43,465 bases of DNA from Candidatus Proximibacter danicus (GTDB lineage Bacteria > Pseudomonadota > Gammaproteobacteria > Burkholderiales > Rhodocyclaceae), in NCBI GenBank assembly GCA_016710885.1, contig JADJUC010000019.1, positions 1 to 43,465 on the forward strand, read 5' to 3'. Position 1 is the stretch's first letter, and the number at the start of each line of letters is the position of its first letter. The notes under the pieces were generated by a model that made no database searches, was not told the DNA's origin, and worked only from the letters and a program-made list of their open reading frames with translations. Made by a program: the position numbers and the translations under genes. Shown one piece after another: positions 18,823-28,486 of the stretch.

Positions 18823-19563
18823 ATGCTGATCATTCCTGCGATTGACCTCAAGGACGGCCAATGTGTCCGCCTCAAGCAAGGCCTTATGGACGAGGCTACC
18901 GTGTTCAACCTCGACCCCGCCGAGCAGGCGCGGCAGTGGGTAGCACAAGGTGCCAGGCGGCTCCATCTCGTTGACCTCAACGGCGCCTTCGCCGGCAAGC
19001 CGAAGAACGAGGCGGCGATCAAGGCCATCCTCAAGGAAGTCGGCGACGAGATCCCTGTCCAATTGGGCGGCGGCATCCGCGACCTCGACACTATCGAGCG
19101 CTGCCTTGACGACGGGCTGTCCTACGTCATCATCGGCACCGCTGCGGTGAAGAACCCGGGCTTCCTGCACGATGCCTGCGGCGCTTTCCCTGGCCACATC
19201 ATCGTCGGCCTGGATGCCAAGGACGGCAAGGTGGCGGTGGACGGCTGGTCCAAGCTGACCGGCCACGACGTCATCGATCTGGCCAAGAAATACGAGGACT
19301 ACGGCGTCGAAGGCATCATCTATACCGACATCGGCCGCGACGGCATGCTTTCCGGCATCAACATCGAAGCGACCGTGAAGCTGGCGCAGGCGCTGCGCAT
19401 TCCGGTGATCGCCTCAGGTGGACTCTCCAATCTCGACGACATCAGGAAACTGTGCGCCGTCGAATCCGAGGGCGTTGCCGGCACCATCGCTGGTCGCGCG
19501 GTGTACGACGGCTCGCTCGATTTTGCGGCGGCCCAGAAGCTCGCTGACGAGCTGGGAAAGTGA
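18823..19563 (+). CDS. hisA: ProFAR isomerase HisA
   Basis: 246-residue TIM-barrel isomerase of the fourth step of histidine synthesis. Catalytic Asp8 is in IPAIDLKDGQCVRLKQG, and the second catalytic Asp is in GLDAKDGKVAVDGW. Phosphate-binding loops are QLGGGIRDLDTIE and IASGGLSNLDDI. It is separated from hisF by 11 nt. Confidence 0.96.
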   Translation: MLIIPAIDLKDGQCVRLKQGLMDEATVFNLDPAEQARQWVAQGARRLHLVDLNGAFAGKPKNEAAIKAILKEVGDEIPVQLGGGIRDLDTIERCLDDGLSYVIIGTAAVKNPGFLHDACGAFPGHIIVGLDAKDGKVAVDGWSKLTGHDVIDLAKKYEDYGVEGIIYTDIGRDGMLSGINIEATVKLAQALRIPVIASGGLSNLDDIRKLCAVESEGVAGTIAGRAVYDGSLDFAAAQKLADELGK

Positions 19564-19574
19564 GCGGTAAGTAA

Positions 19575-20339
19575 GTGCTCGCCAAACGCATCATCCCCTG
19601 TCTCGACGTGACCGCCGGTCGTGTCGTCAAGGGCACCAATTTCGTCGACCTGCGCGATGCCGGGGACCCGGTCGAGATCGCTCGCCGCTATGACGCGCAG
19701 GGCGCCGACGAAGTAACCTTCCTCGACATCACCGCCTCTTCCGACCAGCGCGACATCATCCTGCACATCGTCGAAGCCTGCGCCGAGCAGGTCTTCATTC
19801 CGCTGACGGTCGGTGGCGGCGTGCGCGCCATCGCCGACGTGCGCCGCCTGCTCAACGCCGGTGCCGACAAGGTGAGCATGAATACCGCCGCGGTACAGAA
19901 CCCCGATCTTGTCGCCGAAGCCTCGGCCAAGGTCGGCAACCAGTGCATTGTTGTTGCGATTGACGCAAAAGCCGATGCCAGTCAGCCGGGTCGTTGGCAA
20001 GTGTTCACTCACGGCGGGCGCAATGGCACGGGCATGTGTGTCATCGAATGGGCGCGCAAGGTACAGCAACTCGGTGCCGGCGAAATCCTGCTGACCAGCA
20101 TGGATCGCGATGGCACCAAGGCCGGTTTTGACCTGGCGCTGACGCGTGCGGTGGCCGATGCCGTCGATATTCCGGTGATCGCCTCGAGCGGCGTCGGCAA
20201 TCTCGACCATCTGGCTGATGGCGTCACCGAAGGCCGCGCCGATGCCGTACTGGCCGCCTCCATCTTCCATTTCGGCGAATACACCGTGCGTCAGGCCAAG
20301 GAACGCATGCGCGAACGCGGCATCGAGGTGCGGCTGTGA
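19575..20339 (+). CDS. hisF: imidazole glycerol phosphate synthase, cyclase subunit HisF
   Basis: 254-residue TIM barrel that receives ammonia from HisH and forms IGP and AICAR. Catalytic Asp11 is in IPCLDVTAGRVVKG and the second Asp in VVAIDAKADAS. Phosphate-binding loops are TVGGGVRAIADV and IASSGVGNLDHL. GTG start at 19575 just after a GTAAGTAA stretch. It overlaps hisI by 4 nt. Confidence 0.96.
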   Translation: MLAKRIIPCLDVTAGRVVKGTNFVDLRDAGDPVEIARRYDAQGADEVTFLDITASSDQRDIILHIVEACAEQVFIPLTVGGGVRAIADVRRLLNAGADKVSMNTAAVQNPDLVAEASAKVGNQCIVVAIDAKADASQPGRWQVFTHGGRNGTGMCVIEWARKVQQLGAGEILLTSMDRDGTKAGFDLALTRAVADAVDIPVIASSGVGNLDHLADGVTEGRADAVLAASIFHFGEYTVRQAKERMRERGIEVRL

Positions 20340-20740
20340 GCGACATGGATGCCAGCCAGCCTTGGCTGGACGCGCTGCGCTGGGATGAGAACGGCCTGGT
20401 GCCGGCCATCGCCCAGGACGCCGAGACTGGCCGGGTGCTGATGTTCGCCTGGATGAATCGCGAGGCGCTGGAAGAAACGGTGCGCACCGGCAACGCGGTA
20501 TACTGGTCGCGTTCCCGTAGTCGTCTGTGGCGCAAGGGTGAGGAGTCGGGCCATTTCCAGAAAGTCAGCGCTGTGCGCACCGACTGCGATGGCGACGTGC
20601 TCCTGCTGGCGATTGCGCAAGAAGGCGGCATCGCCTGCCACACCGGCCGCGAAAGCTGTTTTTTCCATGAGTTGCAGGGCGGGCGCTGGGTGCCCGTCGA
20701 TCCGGTTCTCAAAGACCCTAAGGATATCTACGCAAAATGA
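20336..20740 (+). CDS. hisI: phosphoribosyl-AMP cyclohydrolase HisI
   Basis: 134-residue stand-alone cyclohydrolase. Motifs are VLMFAWMNREALEET, the metal and substrate region SRSRLWRKGEESGHFQ, DCDGDVLLL, and the zinc-ligand stretch GGIACHTGRESCFF. In enterobacteria it is fused to HisE; here the two are separate but overlap by 4 nt (ATGA). Confidence 0.95.
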   Translation: MSDMDASQPWLDALRWDENGLVPAIAQDAETGRVLMFAWMNREALEETVRTGNAVYWSRSRSRLWRKGEESGHFQKVSAVRTDCDGDVLLLAIAQEGGIACHTGRESCFFHELQGGRWVPVDPVLKDPKDIYAK

Positions 20741-21069
20741 TGCACAACACGCATGACGTACTGCACCGCCTGTCGGAGACGCTGATTTCGCGTCGCAATG
20801 CCGATCCGGAAAGCTCCTACACGGCGCAACTCTTTGCCAAGGGTCCGGACTCCATCCTGAAAAAGATCGGCGAGGAATGCGCCGAATTGATCATGGCCGG
20901 TAAGGAAGGCAACAAGCTGCACGTGGTGCGCGAGTCGGCCGACGTGATGTACCACGTGATGGTGCTGCTGGCCTTCAACGGTCTGTCGATCGACGACCTG
21001 CTGCAGGAAATGCGTCGCCGCGAGGGCATCTCCGGCGTCGACGAGAAGAAATCGAGGGCGCAGGGATGA
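20737..21069 (+). CDS. hisE: phosphoribosyl-ATP pyrophosphatase HisE
   Basis: 110-residue all-alpha NTP pyrophosphohydrolase, second step of the pathway. Conserved core: SYTAQLFAKGPDSILKKIGE followed by EECAELIMAGK and ESADVMYHVMVLLA, which carry the acidic magnesium ligands. The start overlaps the hisI stop, and the end overlaps hinT by 4 nt. Confidence 0.94.
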   Translation: MMHNTHDVLHRLSETLISRRNADPESSYTAQLFAKGPDSILKKIGEECAELIMAGKEGNKLHVVRESADVMYHVMVLLAFNGLSIDDLLQEMRRREGISGVDEKKSRAQG

Positions 21070-21416
21070 GCGGCTGCATCTTTTGCCGCATCGTGGCGGG
21101 CGAGATCCCGTCGAAAAAGGTTTATGAAGACGAGGACATCTTTGCCTTCAATGACATCAGTCCGGCGCGCCCGGTACATATCCTGGTGATCCCGAAGAAG
21201 CACATCGAGTCGCTGGCGCATGTCACCGAGGCCGATACGCCGGTGCTGGGCAAGATGCTGGCGGTGGCCAACCGGCTGGCGACCGAGCAAGGCAGCCCTG
21301 ACGGCTTCCGCATCATCATCAACACCGGGCGGATCGGGCATCAGGAAGTTCCGCACTTGCACATCCATATTGTCGGCGGGCCGGAACCGGTCGGGCCGAT
21401 GCTCAAAAAAGTTTGA
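21066..21416 (+). CDS. hinT: HIT family purine nucleoside phosphoramidase (HinT)
   Basis: 116-residue histidine-triad hydrolase. The N-terminal CIFCRIVAGEIPSKKVYED, the middle ARPVHILVIPKKHI and the catalytic triad HLHIHIVGG identify HinT, which cleaves AMP-lysine and AMP-NH2-type bonds. Placement between hisE and tatA is common in Betaproteobacteria and does not imply a histidine-specific role. Confidence 0.94.
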   Translation: MSGCIFCRIVAGEIPSKKVYEDEDIFAFNDISPARPVHILVIPKKHIESLAHVTEADTPVLGKMLAVANRLATEQGSPDGFRIIINTGRIGHQEVPHLHIHIVGGPEPVGPMLKKV

Positions 21417-21437
21417 AGAATCTGAGGAGATAGCACC

Positions 21438-21680
21438 ATGGGTAGCTTTAGCATCTGGCACTGGTTGATCGTACTGGTCATCATCGTTCTTATTTTCGGC
21501 ACCAAGAAGCTGACCAATGTCGGCAAGGATCTTGGCGGCGCAGTAAAGGGCTTCAAGGAAGGCATCAAGGATGTCGGTGGCGACAAGCCGGCCGATGCCG
21601 CCACGCCGCAATCGCCACCGCAGCAGGTTGCCGGCGGCCAGACCATCGAAGGCGAAGTGAAGGAAAAGACGAAGTCGTGA
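21438..21680 (+). CDS. tatA: twin-arginine translocase subunit TatA
   Basis: 80 residues: an N-terminal membrane helix (IWHWLIVLVIIVLIFGTKKL, about 5-24), the amphipathic helix starting KDLGGAVKGFKEGIKD, and a polar tail. TatA oligomerises to form the passage for folded proteins. Good Shine-Dalgarno (GAGGAGA, actual TGAGGAG upstream of 21438). Confidence 0.95.
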   Translation: MGSFSIWHWLIVLVIIVLIFGTKKLTNVGKDLGGAVKGFKEGIKDVGGDKPADAATPQSPPQQVAGGQTIEGEVKEKTKS

Positions 21681-21688
21681 AATGCCCT

Positions 21689-21732
21689 GGAATGAGGGCT
21701 GAGGCGGGGCTCCCCGCCGCGCTCCGCATTCC
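21689..21732 (+). promoter_or_regulatory. stem-loop in the tatA-tatB spacer
   Basis: A strong hairpin GGCGGGG-CT-CCCCGCC (21703-21718) is nested in an outer pair GGAATG (21689-21694) / CATTCC (21727-21732), with no T run after it. It fits an mRNA structure that lowers tatB/tatC expression relative to tatA rather than a full terminator. Confidence 0.5.
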
Positions 21733-21758
21733 ATGCGCCGCACGTTTCCTTCCTGCCC

Positions 21759-22166
21759 ATGTTTGATATCGCGTTTTCCGAAATGCTGATCATCGCCGTC
21801 GTGGCGCTGGTCGTGCTCGGCCCCGAAAAACTGCCCAAAGTGGCGCGTACGGCCGGCCTCCTGCTCGGTCGCCTGCAGCGCTACGTGAACGACGTGAAGT
21901 CCGACATCAACCGCGAGATGCAACTGGATGAGCTGAAAAAACTCCAGACGCAGGTCGAAGACTCGGCGCGAAGTATTGAGCGCAGCGTGACGACCGAGTT
22001 CCAGTCGGCCGAAACCGCCCTCAATCAGACCGCCCAGGGCGTTACGGAAACCGTAGCGCAGGTTTCTGCAGAGGCGGAGGCAGTGCCAGCTGTCGCAGCC
22101 GCCCCGACGGCAGAGATTCCTGCAACGGTATCGGCTCCGGAACAGCTACCCAATACCAAGGCTTGA
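21759..22166 (+). CDS. tatB: twin-arginine translocase subunit TatB
   Basis: 135 residues with an N-terminal helix (FSEMLIIAVVALVVLGPEKLP), the TatB/Sec-independent signature GPEKLPKVARTAG, a long amphipathic helix (GRLQRYVNDVKSDINREMQ) and a charged then Ala-rich tail. TatB pairs with TatC as the signal-peptide receptor. The 78-nt gap from tatA holds the hairpin annotated separately. Confidence 0.94.
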   Translation: MFDIAFSEMLIIAVVALVVLGPEKLPKVARTAGLLLGRLQRYVNDVKSDINREMQLDELKKLQTQVEDSARSIERSVTTEFQSAETALNQTAQGVTETVAQVSAEAEAVPAVAAAPTAEIPATVSAPEQLPNTKA

Positions 22167-22176
22167 TCCCCATTCC

Positions 22177-22983
22177 ATGAGCCAGCAGGAAGATTCCTTC
22201 ATTTCCCACCTCGTCGAGTTGCGCGACCGGGTCGTGCGCTGCCTGATCGCCGTCGGCGTGGTCTTCGGCATCCTTTGTATTTTTCCCGGCCCGGGCGCCA
22301 TTTACGACCTGCTCGCCATGCCGCTGACACAGGCGCTGCCAGAGGGAACGAAGATGGTGGCGATCGGCGTCGTGACACCATTCATGGTGCCGATCAAGGT
22401 CACCATGCTGGTGGCGTTCGTCATCGCCCTGCCCGTGGTCCTGTTTCAGGTCTGGGGTTTCGTTGCCCCGGGGCTGTATGCCCACGAGAAACGGCTGGCG
22501 CTGCCGCTGGTAGTCGCCAGTTACTTGCTCTTTCTGATGGGGGTGGCGTTCTGCTACTTCTTCGTTTTTGGTCAGGCGTTCAAGTTCATTGCCAGCTTTT
22601 CCCCGAAAAGCATCACGCCGGCGCCTGATATCGAGGCCTACCTGTCATTCGTGATGACCATGTTCCTGGCTTTCGGCGTTTCCTTCGAAGTGCCGGTGGT
22701 GCTGGTGGTGCTGGTCAAGCTGGGTGTCGTCACCATCGAAAAGCTGAAGGAATGGCGTTCGTACTTCATTGTGATTGCCTTCATCATTGCTGCCGTCGTG
22801 ACGCCGCCGGATGTCGTTTCGCAGTTGGCGCTGGCCATTCCGATGTGCATCCTCTACGAGTTGGGCATCCTCTTCGCCCGCTTTGTCACCGCGCCGCCAC
22901 CGAAGGCGGAAACAGCGGCGCCGGCCGATGACTGGGCGCCGGCAACCGAGTCCGACGAGAAGCAGATTCAGGATCGAACCTGA
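22177..22983 (+). CDS. tatC: twin-arginine translocase subunit TatC
   Basis: 268-residue polytopic membrane protein (six helices expected), the twin-arginine signal-peptide receptor. The N-terminal SFISHLVELRDRVVRCLIAV, YAHEKRLALPLVV, FGVSFEVPVVLVVLVKLGVV and the TPPDVVSQLALAIPMCILYELG signature are all present. Last gene of the his-tat operon; its end overlaps the convergent amidotransferase by about 16 nt. Confidence 0.96.
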   Translation: MSQQEDSFISHLVELRDRVVRCLIAVGVVFGILCIFPGPGAIYDLLAMPLTQALPEGTKMVAIGVVTPFMVPIKVTMLVAFVIALPVVLFQVWGFVAPGLYAHEKRLALPLVVASYLLFLMGVAFCYFFVFGQAFKFIASFSPKSITPAPDIEAYLSFVMTMFLAFGVSFEVPVVLVVLVKLGVVTIEKLKEWRSYFIVIAFIIAAVVTPPDVVSQLALAIPMCILYELGILFARFVTAPPPKAETAAPADDWAPATESDEKQIQDRT

Positions 22984-23801
22984 GCGCTTTCGCAGCGCTT
23001 TTCCGGAACCTGCCTGACGCCGACTACCGTCGTTGCCTCGCGCACCGGCGCTCCTTCCGAAAATAGCCACAGGGTTCCTGGCGCCATCGTCTGCCAGGCT
23101 TCGTTGTCCGTCAGCGGTACCGTGGCGATCACCGCCACACGATCACTGGCTGCTGTCAGCTGGCTGAAATCAACGGTGACATCCTCATCCCGCAGGTGCG
23201 CCTGCGCGAACGGGGCTGCCGTACGACGTAGGAGAGCTGCGTAGACGCGTGGGCCATGAGGAAATCACTTCCGGCCAGCAGGAAATTGAACTCCCCCTTG
23301 CTGCCCAGATCGAGCGCCACTTCGCGAACCGTCTCGAAGCATTGGGCCTCCGTTGGCGGCACCTTGCCAAAGCGCTGCCGCAGGGTTTGCAGCAGCCAGC
23401 AGAAAGCCCGCTCGCTGTCGGTGTTGCCCACTGGCAAAAAGCTGCCGTCGAGCGCCGGAGCAAAATCCGGCAGATTGCCGTTGTGCGCGAAAATCCAGTA
23501 GCGCCCCCACAACTCGCGCATGAACGGATGTGTATTCTCCAATGCCACCACGCCTTGCGTTGCCTTGCGGATATGCGCAACGACATTCCTTGAGCGGATC
23601 GGGTAGTCGCGCACCAGTGTGGCGATCGGCGAGGTGCGAGGGTTTCGAGTCGAGGAATATTCGCGCACCGGTCCCTTCGAAAAAGGCGATTCCCCAGCCA
23701 TCGGCGTGCACATCGGTGGCGCCGCCGCGTGCCTGAAAACCGGTAAAGGAAAAGCAGATATCGGTCGGGACGTTGCAATTCATGCCAAGCAATTGGCACA
23801 T
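22968..23801 (-). CDS. class II glutamine amidotransferase (YafJ-like), frameshifted
   Basis: Begins MCQLLGMNCN, so Cys2 is exposed after Met removal as the Ntn-type nucleophile of class II amidotransferases. The HADGWGIAFFEG, AHIRKATQG, HPFMRELWGRYWIFAHNGNL and NTDSERAFCWLLQTLR motifs match the YafJ group, whose substrate is not well established. Two indels break it: one extra base near 23631-23637 (after IFLDSKPS) and one missing base near 23211-23217 (after LSYVVRQ). With both corrected, about 277 residues run to a stop at 22968. It starts 7 nt after the protease gene on the same strand. Confidence 0.85.
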
Positions 23802-23808
23802 GATGTCC

Positions 23809-24990
<1,182 letters not shown>

Positions 24991-25012
24991 AGTCAGCGAA
25001 CGGAAACCCCGA

Positions 25013-25759
25013 ATGAAACGTGATGAATTGGCGCGCTATCTCGATGAAACGCTGGAAACAGCGCGGTTCAGGGATTATTGCCCAAACGGACTGCAAGTGG
25101 AAGGCGTCGCCGAGGTGCAGCGCATCGTTACCGGCGTTACCGCCAGCCAGGCATTGATCGATGCCGCCATCGCCCGTGGTGCCGATACCCTGCTGGTGCA
25201 CCACGGCTGGTTCTGGAAAGGCGAAGACGGCCGCATCACCGGCCTGCGCAAAGCCCGTATTGCCCGTCTGCTGGCCCATGATATCAACCTCTTCGCCTAC
25301 CATCTGCCGCTCGATGCGCACCCCGAACTCGGCAACAACGCCCAGCTAGCCGCCCAGCTCGGCTGGCTTCCCGACGGGCGTTTCGGCGAGCAGGACATTG
25401 CCTGGCTCGGTCGCCTGGCCGTGCCGAAGACCTCCGGCGAACTGGCACAAGCGATCGCTACCGGGCTCGGCCGCAGTCCGCAACTGATCGGCGACGCCAC
25501 GCGACCGGTGACGCGCATCGGCTGGTGTTCCGGTGGCGCCCAGGGCTATTTCGAGCAAGCCATCGCCCTGGGGTCGACGCCTACCATCAGTGGCGAAATC
25601 TCCGAGCAGACTGTGCATCTGGCTCGCGAATCCGGCGTCGCCTACCTGGCCGCCGGTCACCACGCCACCGAACGCTTCGGCGCCAAGGCGCTGGCTGCAC
25701 ACCTGGCTGCCCGGTTTGGACTCGACTGTGAATTTGTCGATATCGATAACCCGGTTTGA
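25013..25759 (+). CDS. Nif3-like dinuclear metal centre hexameric protein (YbgI family)
   Basis: 248 residues. Metal-binding motifs are YCPNGLQVEG, LLVHHGWFWKG, FAYHLPLDAHPELGNNAQLA and the C-terminal AGHHATERFGAKAL. Family proteins form toroids with two metal ions per subunit; the biological function is unsettled (GTP cyclohydrolase-like annotation is common but not proven). The ATG at 25013 is chosen because residues encoded upstream lie antisense to the protease start and do not match the family. Confidence 0.9.
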   Translation: MKRDELARYLDETLETARFRDYCPNGLQVEGVAEVQRIVTGVTASQALIDAAIARGADTLLVHHGWFWKGEDGRITGLRKARIARLLAHDINLFAYHLPLDAHPELGNNAQLAAQLGWLPDGRFGEQDIAWLGRLAVPKTSGELAQAIATGLGRSPQLIGDATRPVTRIGWCSGGAQGYFEQAIALGSTPTISGEISEQTVHLARESGVAYLAAGHHATERFGAKALAAHLAARFGLDCEFVDIDNPV

Positions 25760-25774
25760 ACCAGGAAAAATCAG

Positions 25775-25922
25775 TTAAACACGGCGAACACAGCGAAAGA
25801 AGTAACTCACCCCATTCTCATAAGACGCTGAGCGAGTGAGCCAGAAAAGCTTTCACGGTTTCAAGTTTTCGCTGTGCTCGCCGTCCCCCGAGGAGAGGCT
25901 TCGCGCTGCTCGCCGTGGTTAA
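25775..25922. repeat. MITE-like element with inverted terminal repeats
   Basis: Between the Nif3-like gene and the FAH-family gene. The 23-nt ends at 25775-25797 and 25900-25922 are inverted repeats (19/23 identical; TTAAACACGGCGAACA... against TTAACCACGGCGAGCA...). An internal arm at 25867-25884 pairs with 25781-25798 (17/18), so the RNA could fold in two ways. A perfect 12-bp direct repeat, CAGGAAAAATCA, flanks it at 25762-25773 and 25942-25953; the right copy contains the ribosome-binding site and first base of the next gene. It resembles a small non-autonomous mobile or REP-like element with no coding capacity. Confidence 0.55.
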
Positions 25923-25952
25923 TTCGTTTTGTCATCACCCACAGGAAAAATC

Positions 25953-26666
25953 ATGTCCTACGTCTTCGAACCTGCCCCACAGCCCAGCCTGGCCATTGCC
26001 GGCAGCACTGCACGTTTTCCGATTCGCCGTGTCTATTGCGTCGGACGCAACTATGCCGACCACGCGCGCGAGATGGGGGCGCATGAGCAGGCCGATGGGC
26101 GTGAGCCGCCGTTCTTCTTCTCCAAGCCGGCCGATGCCGTTGTTGCCGCTGGCGATGTGCCCTATCCGCCTGCTACCGCCAATCTGCAGCACGAGGTCGA
26201 GCTGGTGGTCGCGCTCGGCCCGGAAACGGCAACGCACGGTGAGAGCGGCGCCAACATTCCGGTCGAAAAGGCCTTGCAGTGCGTCTTCGGCTATGCCGTT
26301 GGTTTCGATCTGACCCGCCGCGATCTGCAAGCGCATGCCAAGGAAAAAGGTCACCCATGGGACATGGGCAAGGGCTTCGACGCCTCTGCCCCCACCGGCA
26401 TGCTGCACCCGGTGTCCAGCATCGGCCATCCATTGCAGGGGGCCATCTGGCTCAAGGTCAATGGCGAAACCCGTCAGAATGGCGATCTCGCCAATATGTC
26501 CTGGCGGGTTGCCGAAGTCATTGCCAAGCTGTCGACCTTCCTGCGTCTCGCTCCCGGCGACCTGATTTTTACCGGCACCCCGGCCGGCGTTTCGACGGTG
26601 GTGCTTGGCGACCTGCTGGAAGGAGGCGTCGCCGGGGTGGGGGAGCTGCGGGTGCGACTGGTCTAG
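25953..26666 (+). CDS. fumarylacetoacetate hydrolase family protein
   Basis: 237-residue single-domain FAH-type hydrolase. The signature YCVGRNYADHAREMG, the metal-ligand stretch HEVELVVALG, GYAVGFDLTRRDLQ, WDMGKGFDASAPTG and DLIFTGTPAGV are present. Members hydrolyse fumarylpyruvate, acylpyruvates or related 1,3-diketones from aromatic degradation; the exact substrate is not predictable. Start ATG 25953 is preceded by ACAGGAAAAA. Confidence 0.9.
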   Translation: MSYVFEPAPQPSLAIAGSTARFPIRRVYCVGRNYADHAREMGAHEQADGREPPFFFSKPADAVVAAGDVPYPPATANLQHEVELVVALGPETATHGESGANIPVEKALQCVFGYAVGFDLTRRDLQAHAKEKGHPWDMGKGFDASAPTGMLHPVSSIGHPLQGAIWLKVNGETRQNGDLANMSWRVAEVIAKLSTFLRLAPGDLIFTGTPAGVSTVVLGDLLEGGVAGVGELRVRLV

Positions 26667-26697
26667 TTGGCGCGATGAATCGGCAAGGGGGAAACAA

Positions 26698-27806
26698 GTG
26701 AAAAGTGGAATAACGCCGACAACCAACGAAAAGCGCATGCGCGAGAACGATTTCATCGTCTCGAAAACCGACATCAGGGGGCGCATCACCTACGGCAACG
26801 AAATTTTCATCGAGTTTTCCGGCTAGCGTGGCCTCCTGCCAGATCTTTCTCACCCGGCGCGGTTCCAGCCCCGGCAACCTCACCCCACAACGCGAAGAGC
26901 CGCAGGGGCCCTCATGTCCCAACGAAAGAAGCCCCCCTCGCCCCCAAGCCTGGTTTTGCGCGCCTCGGGCCCCCACGGCTACTCGGGGCGGGGGGGGGGG
27001 GGGGGGGCGCGTGGTCGAAGTGGCACCGCCCCGCCTTCCTGCCAGCGGCCACGCCCCCGCGACCCTGCAGCCACCGGCTCCCATGGTGGTCTTCGCCCGG
27101 CACCCACTGGGTCATGGAGCCACGGCACGGCCTTACCACCCGCTGGAAGAACCCTCGCCTGCGCCTTGCACACCGCCGCCCCCCGCAGGACCACCTAGCC
27201 GTTCGCCACCAACCCCCCCCCCAGGATCCGCTGGCACACGACCTTCTCGCGCCCGAAGAGCAGGCCTCCACCTGAAGACCTCGTCAGCGGAACACCCCGC
27301 GCCAGAACACGCCACACCCCCGCTCGTCCGGACGCTCCACAGGGTGCCGAGGAGAGACGAACCCAAGTCCGACACGGCGACCACCCACCACTCCCCTCAG
27401 CGGCGCGAGCAGGTGAGCAGGACGCGCTCGCGGCGCGCGGCGCAGCGCCATGCCCGCAGGACAAGGGCTGACAGGCTCGGTGGCCACGGCTCAGAGCGGC
27501 ACCCGTCTGGTTCATGAAGCCGGTGCGACGGTCGCCGATGTCGTCAGCAGCTTCCAGCGCGTTGCTGAACTGGTCGAAGAGATCAGTGAGGCCAGCCGCG
27601 AGCAGGCGACCGGGATTTCCCAGGTGACGCTGGCGGTTTCTCAGATGGACGAAGTGACGCAGCAGAATGCGGCGCTGGTCGAAGAAGCTGCAGCAGCCGC
27701 CGAAAGCCTCGAAGAGCAGGCGCAGGGACTGGTCAAGGCCGTCGGCATGTTCCGGCTCGACGATCGCGAGCGCACTGGCCACGGGCTGGCAGCCCGCAGA
27801 CGCTAG
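26698..27806 (+). pseudogene. Aer-type PAS/methyl-accepting chemotaxis receptor, centre missing
   Basis: The GTG at 26698, after AAGGGGGAAA, opens an Aer-like PAS N-terminus (MRENDFIVSKTDIRGRITYG, then NEIFIEFSG) that ends in a stop at 26826. From about 27483 to 27806 the C-terminal receptor signalling helix is clear: AELVEEISEASREQATGISQ, VTLAVSQMDEVTQQNAAL, VEEAAAAAESLEEQAQG. The region between has no coherent frame and is shorter than needed (about 650 bp against roughly 1.1 kb for a typical Aer-type receptor of about 500 residues). The rest of the PAS domain, the membrane region and the signalling tip are therefore absent. Most likely an intact energy-taxis receptor damaged in the sequence; a true deletion is possible. 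Confidence 0.75.
26827..27480. other. incoherent GC-rich stretch with an 18-G run
   Basis: About 650 bp inside the receptor gene with very high GC, many C and G runs and an uninterrupted run of 18 G at 26990-27007. No frame on either strand gives a recognisable or compositionally normal protein, although long open frames occur because AT-rich stops are rare. It reads like low-quality or gap-filled assembly. Confidence 0.7.
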
Positions 27807-27827
27807 GGAGTGGCAGGGGGGCGCCGC

Positions 27828-28470
27828 CTAGCGCCGGCCAGCGGCGACGACCGCTTCGTGGATGCGGTTGAGCGGCAGGATCTGTTTTACCCCGCCGAGT
27901 TCGATGGCCACTTTCGGCATGCCGAAAACAACGCAGCTTTTTTCGTCCTGCGCCACGGTGTGGGCGCCGGTTTCTTCCATTTCCTTCATGCCGCGCGCGC
28001 CGTCGTCACCCATGCCGGTCATGATGATGCCGGTTGCCGCCGGCCCCGCGCAGACGGCGACCGAGCGAAAAAGCACGTCGACCGAAGGGGCGGTGCCGGT
28101 TGACCGGTGGCCCGTCCACGATGTCGACGTAGTAGTGGCTGGCGCCCCGGCGGACCACCATGTGCTTGCCGCCTGGCGCAATCAGCGCCAGCCCCGGTTC
28201 AACCCGGTCGCCATGCTTCGCTTCGCGTACTGCAATTTTGCAATGCGTATCGAGCCGTTCGGCAAAGGTGGCCGTGAACTGCGGTGGCATGTGCTGCACC
28301 ACGACAATGCCAGGCACCTCCTTTGGCAGCATGCGCAACACGGCATCGAGCGCCTGCGTACCGCCGGTAGAGGTGCCGATGGCCACCAGCTTTTCGCTGG
28401 GCCAGGCGCCGGGCTTGCTCTTCCCCGGGGGGAGGATGACGTCGGCAGTGTGTTTCGGGGTGGGTAACAT
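27828..28470 (-). CDS. cheB: CheB methylesterase catalytic domain, receiver missing, frameshifted
   Basis: Protein-glutamate methylesterase/deamidase of chemotaxis receptors. Only the linker (PTPKHTADVILPPG) and the catalytic domain are present. The active-site Ser is in AIGTSTGGTQAL, the His in VVQHMPPQFTATFAERL, and the Asp in MTGMGDDGARGM. An extra base in the G run at 28087-28090 shifts the frame between PVNRHRP and SVDVLFRSV. The usual N-terminal receiver domain is absent, and the ATG at 28470 has no visible ribosome-binding site, so this looks like the 3' part of a normal cheB. It is convergent with the broken receptor gene. Confidence 0.8.
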
Positions 28471-28486
28471 GGGTGTGGCGGAAATC

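Noticed and set aside
26990..27007. 18-G run as a phase-variation tract of the receptor
   Set aside because: A phase-variable tract would lie in an otherwise intact gene; here hundreds of flanking bases also fail to encode receptor sequence.
26828..27517. Open frames of up to 229 codons within the GC-rich island
   Set aside because: Pro/Arg/Gly-rich translations in every frame come from extreme base composition; none has a ribosome-binding site or a domain.
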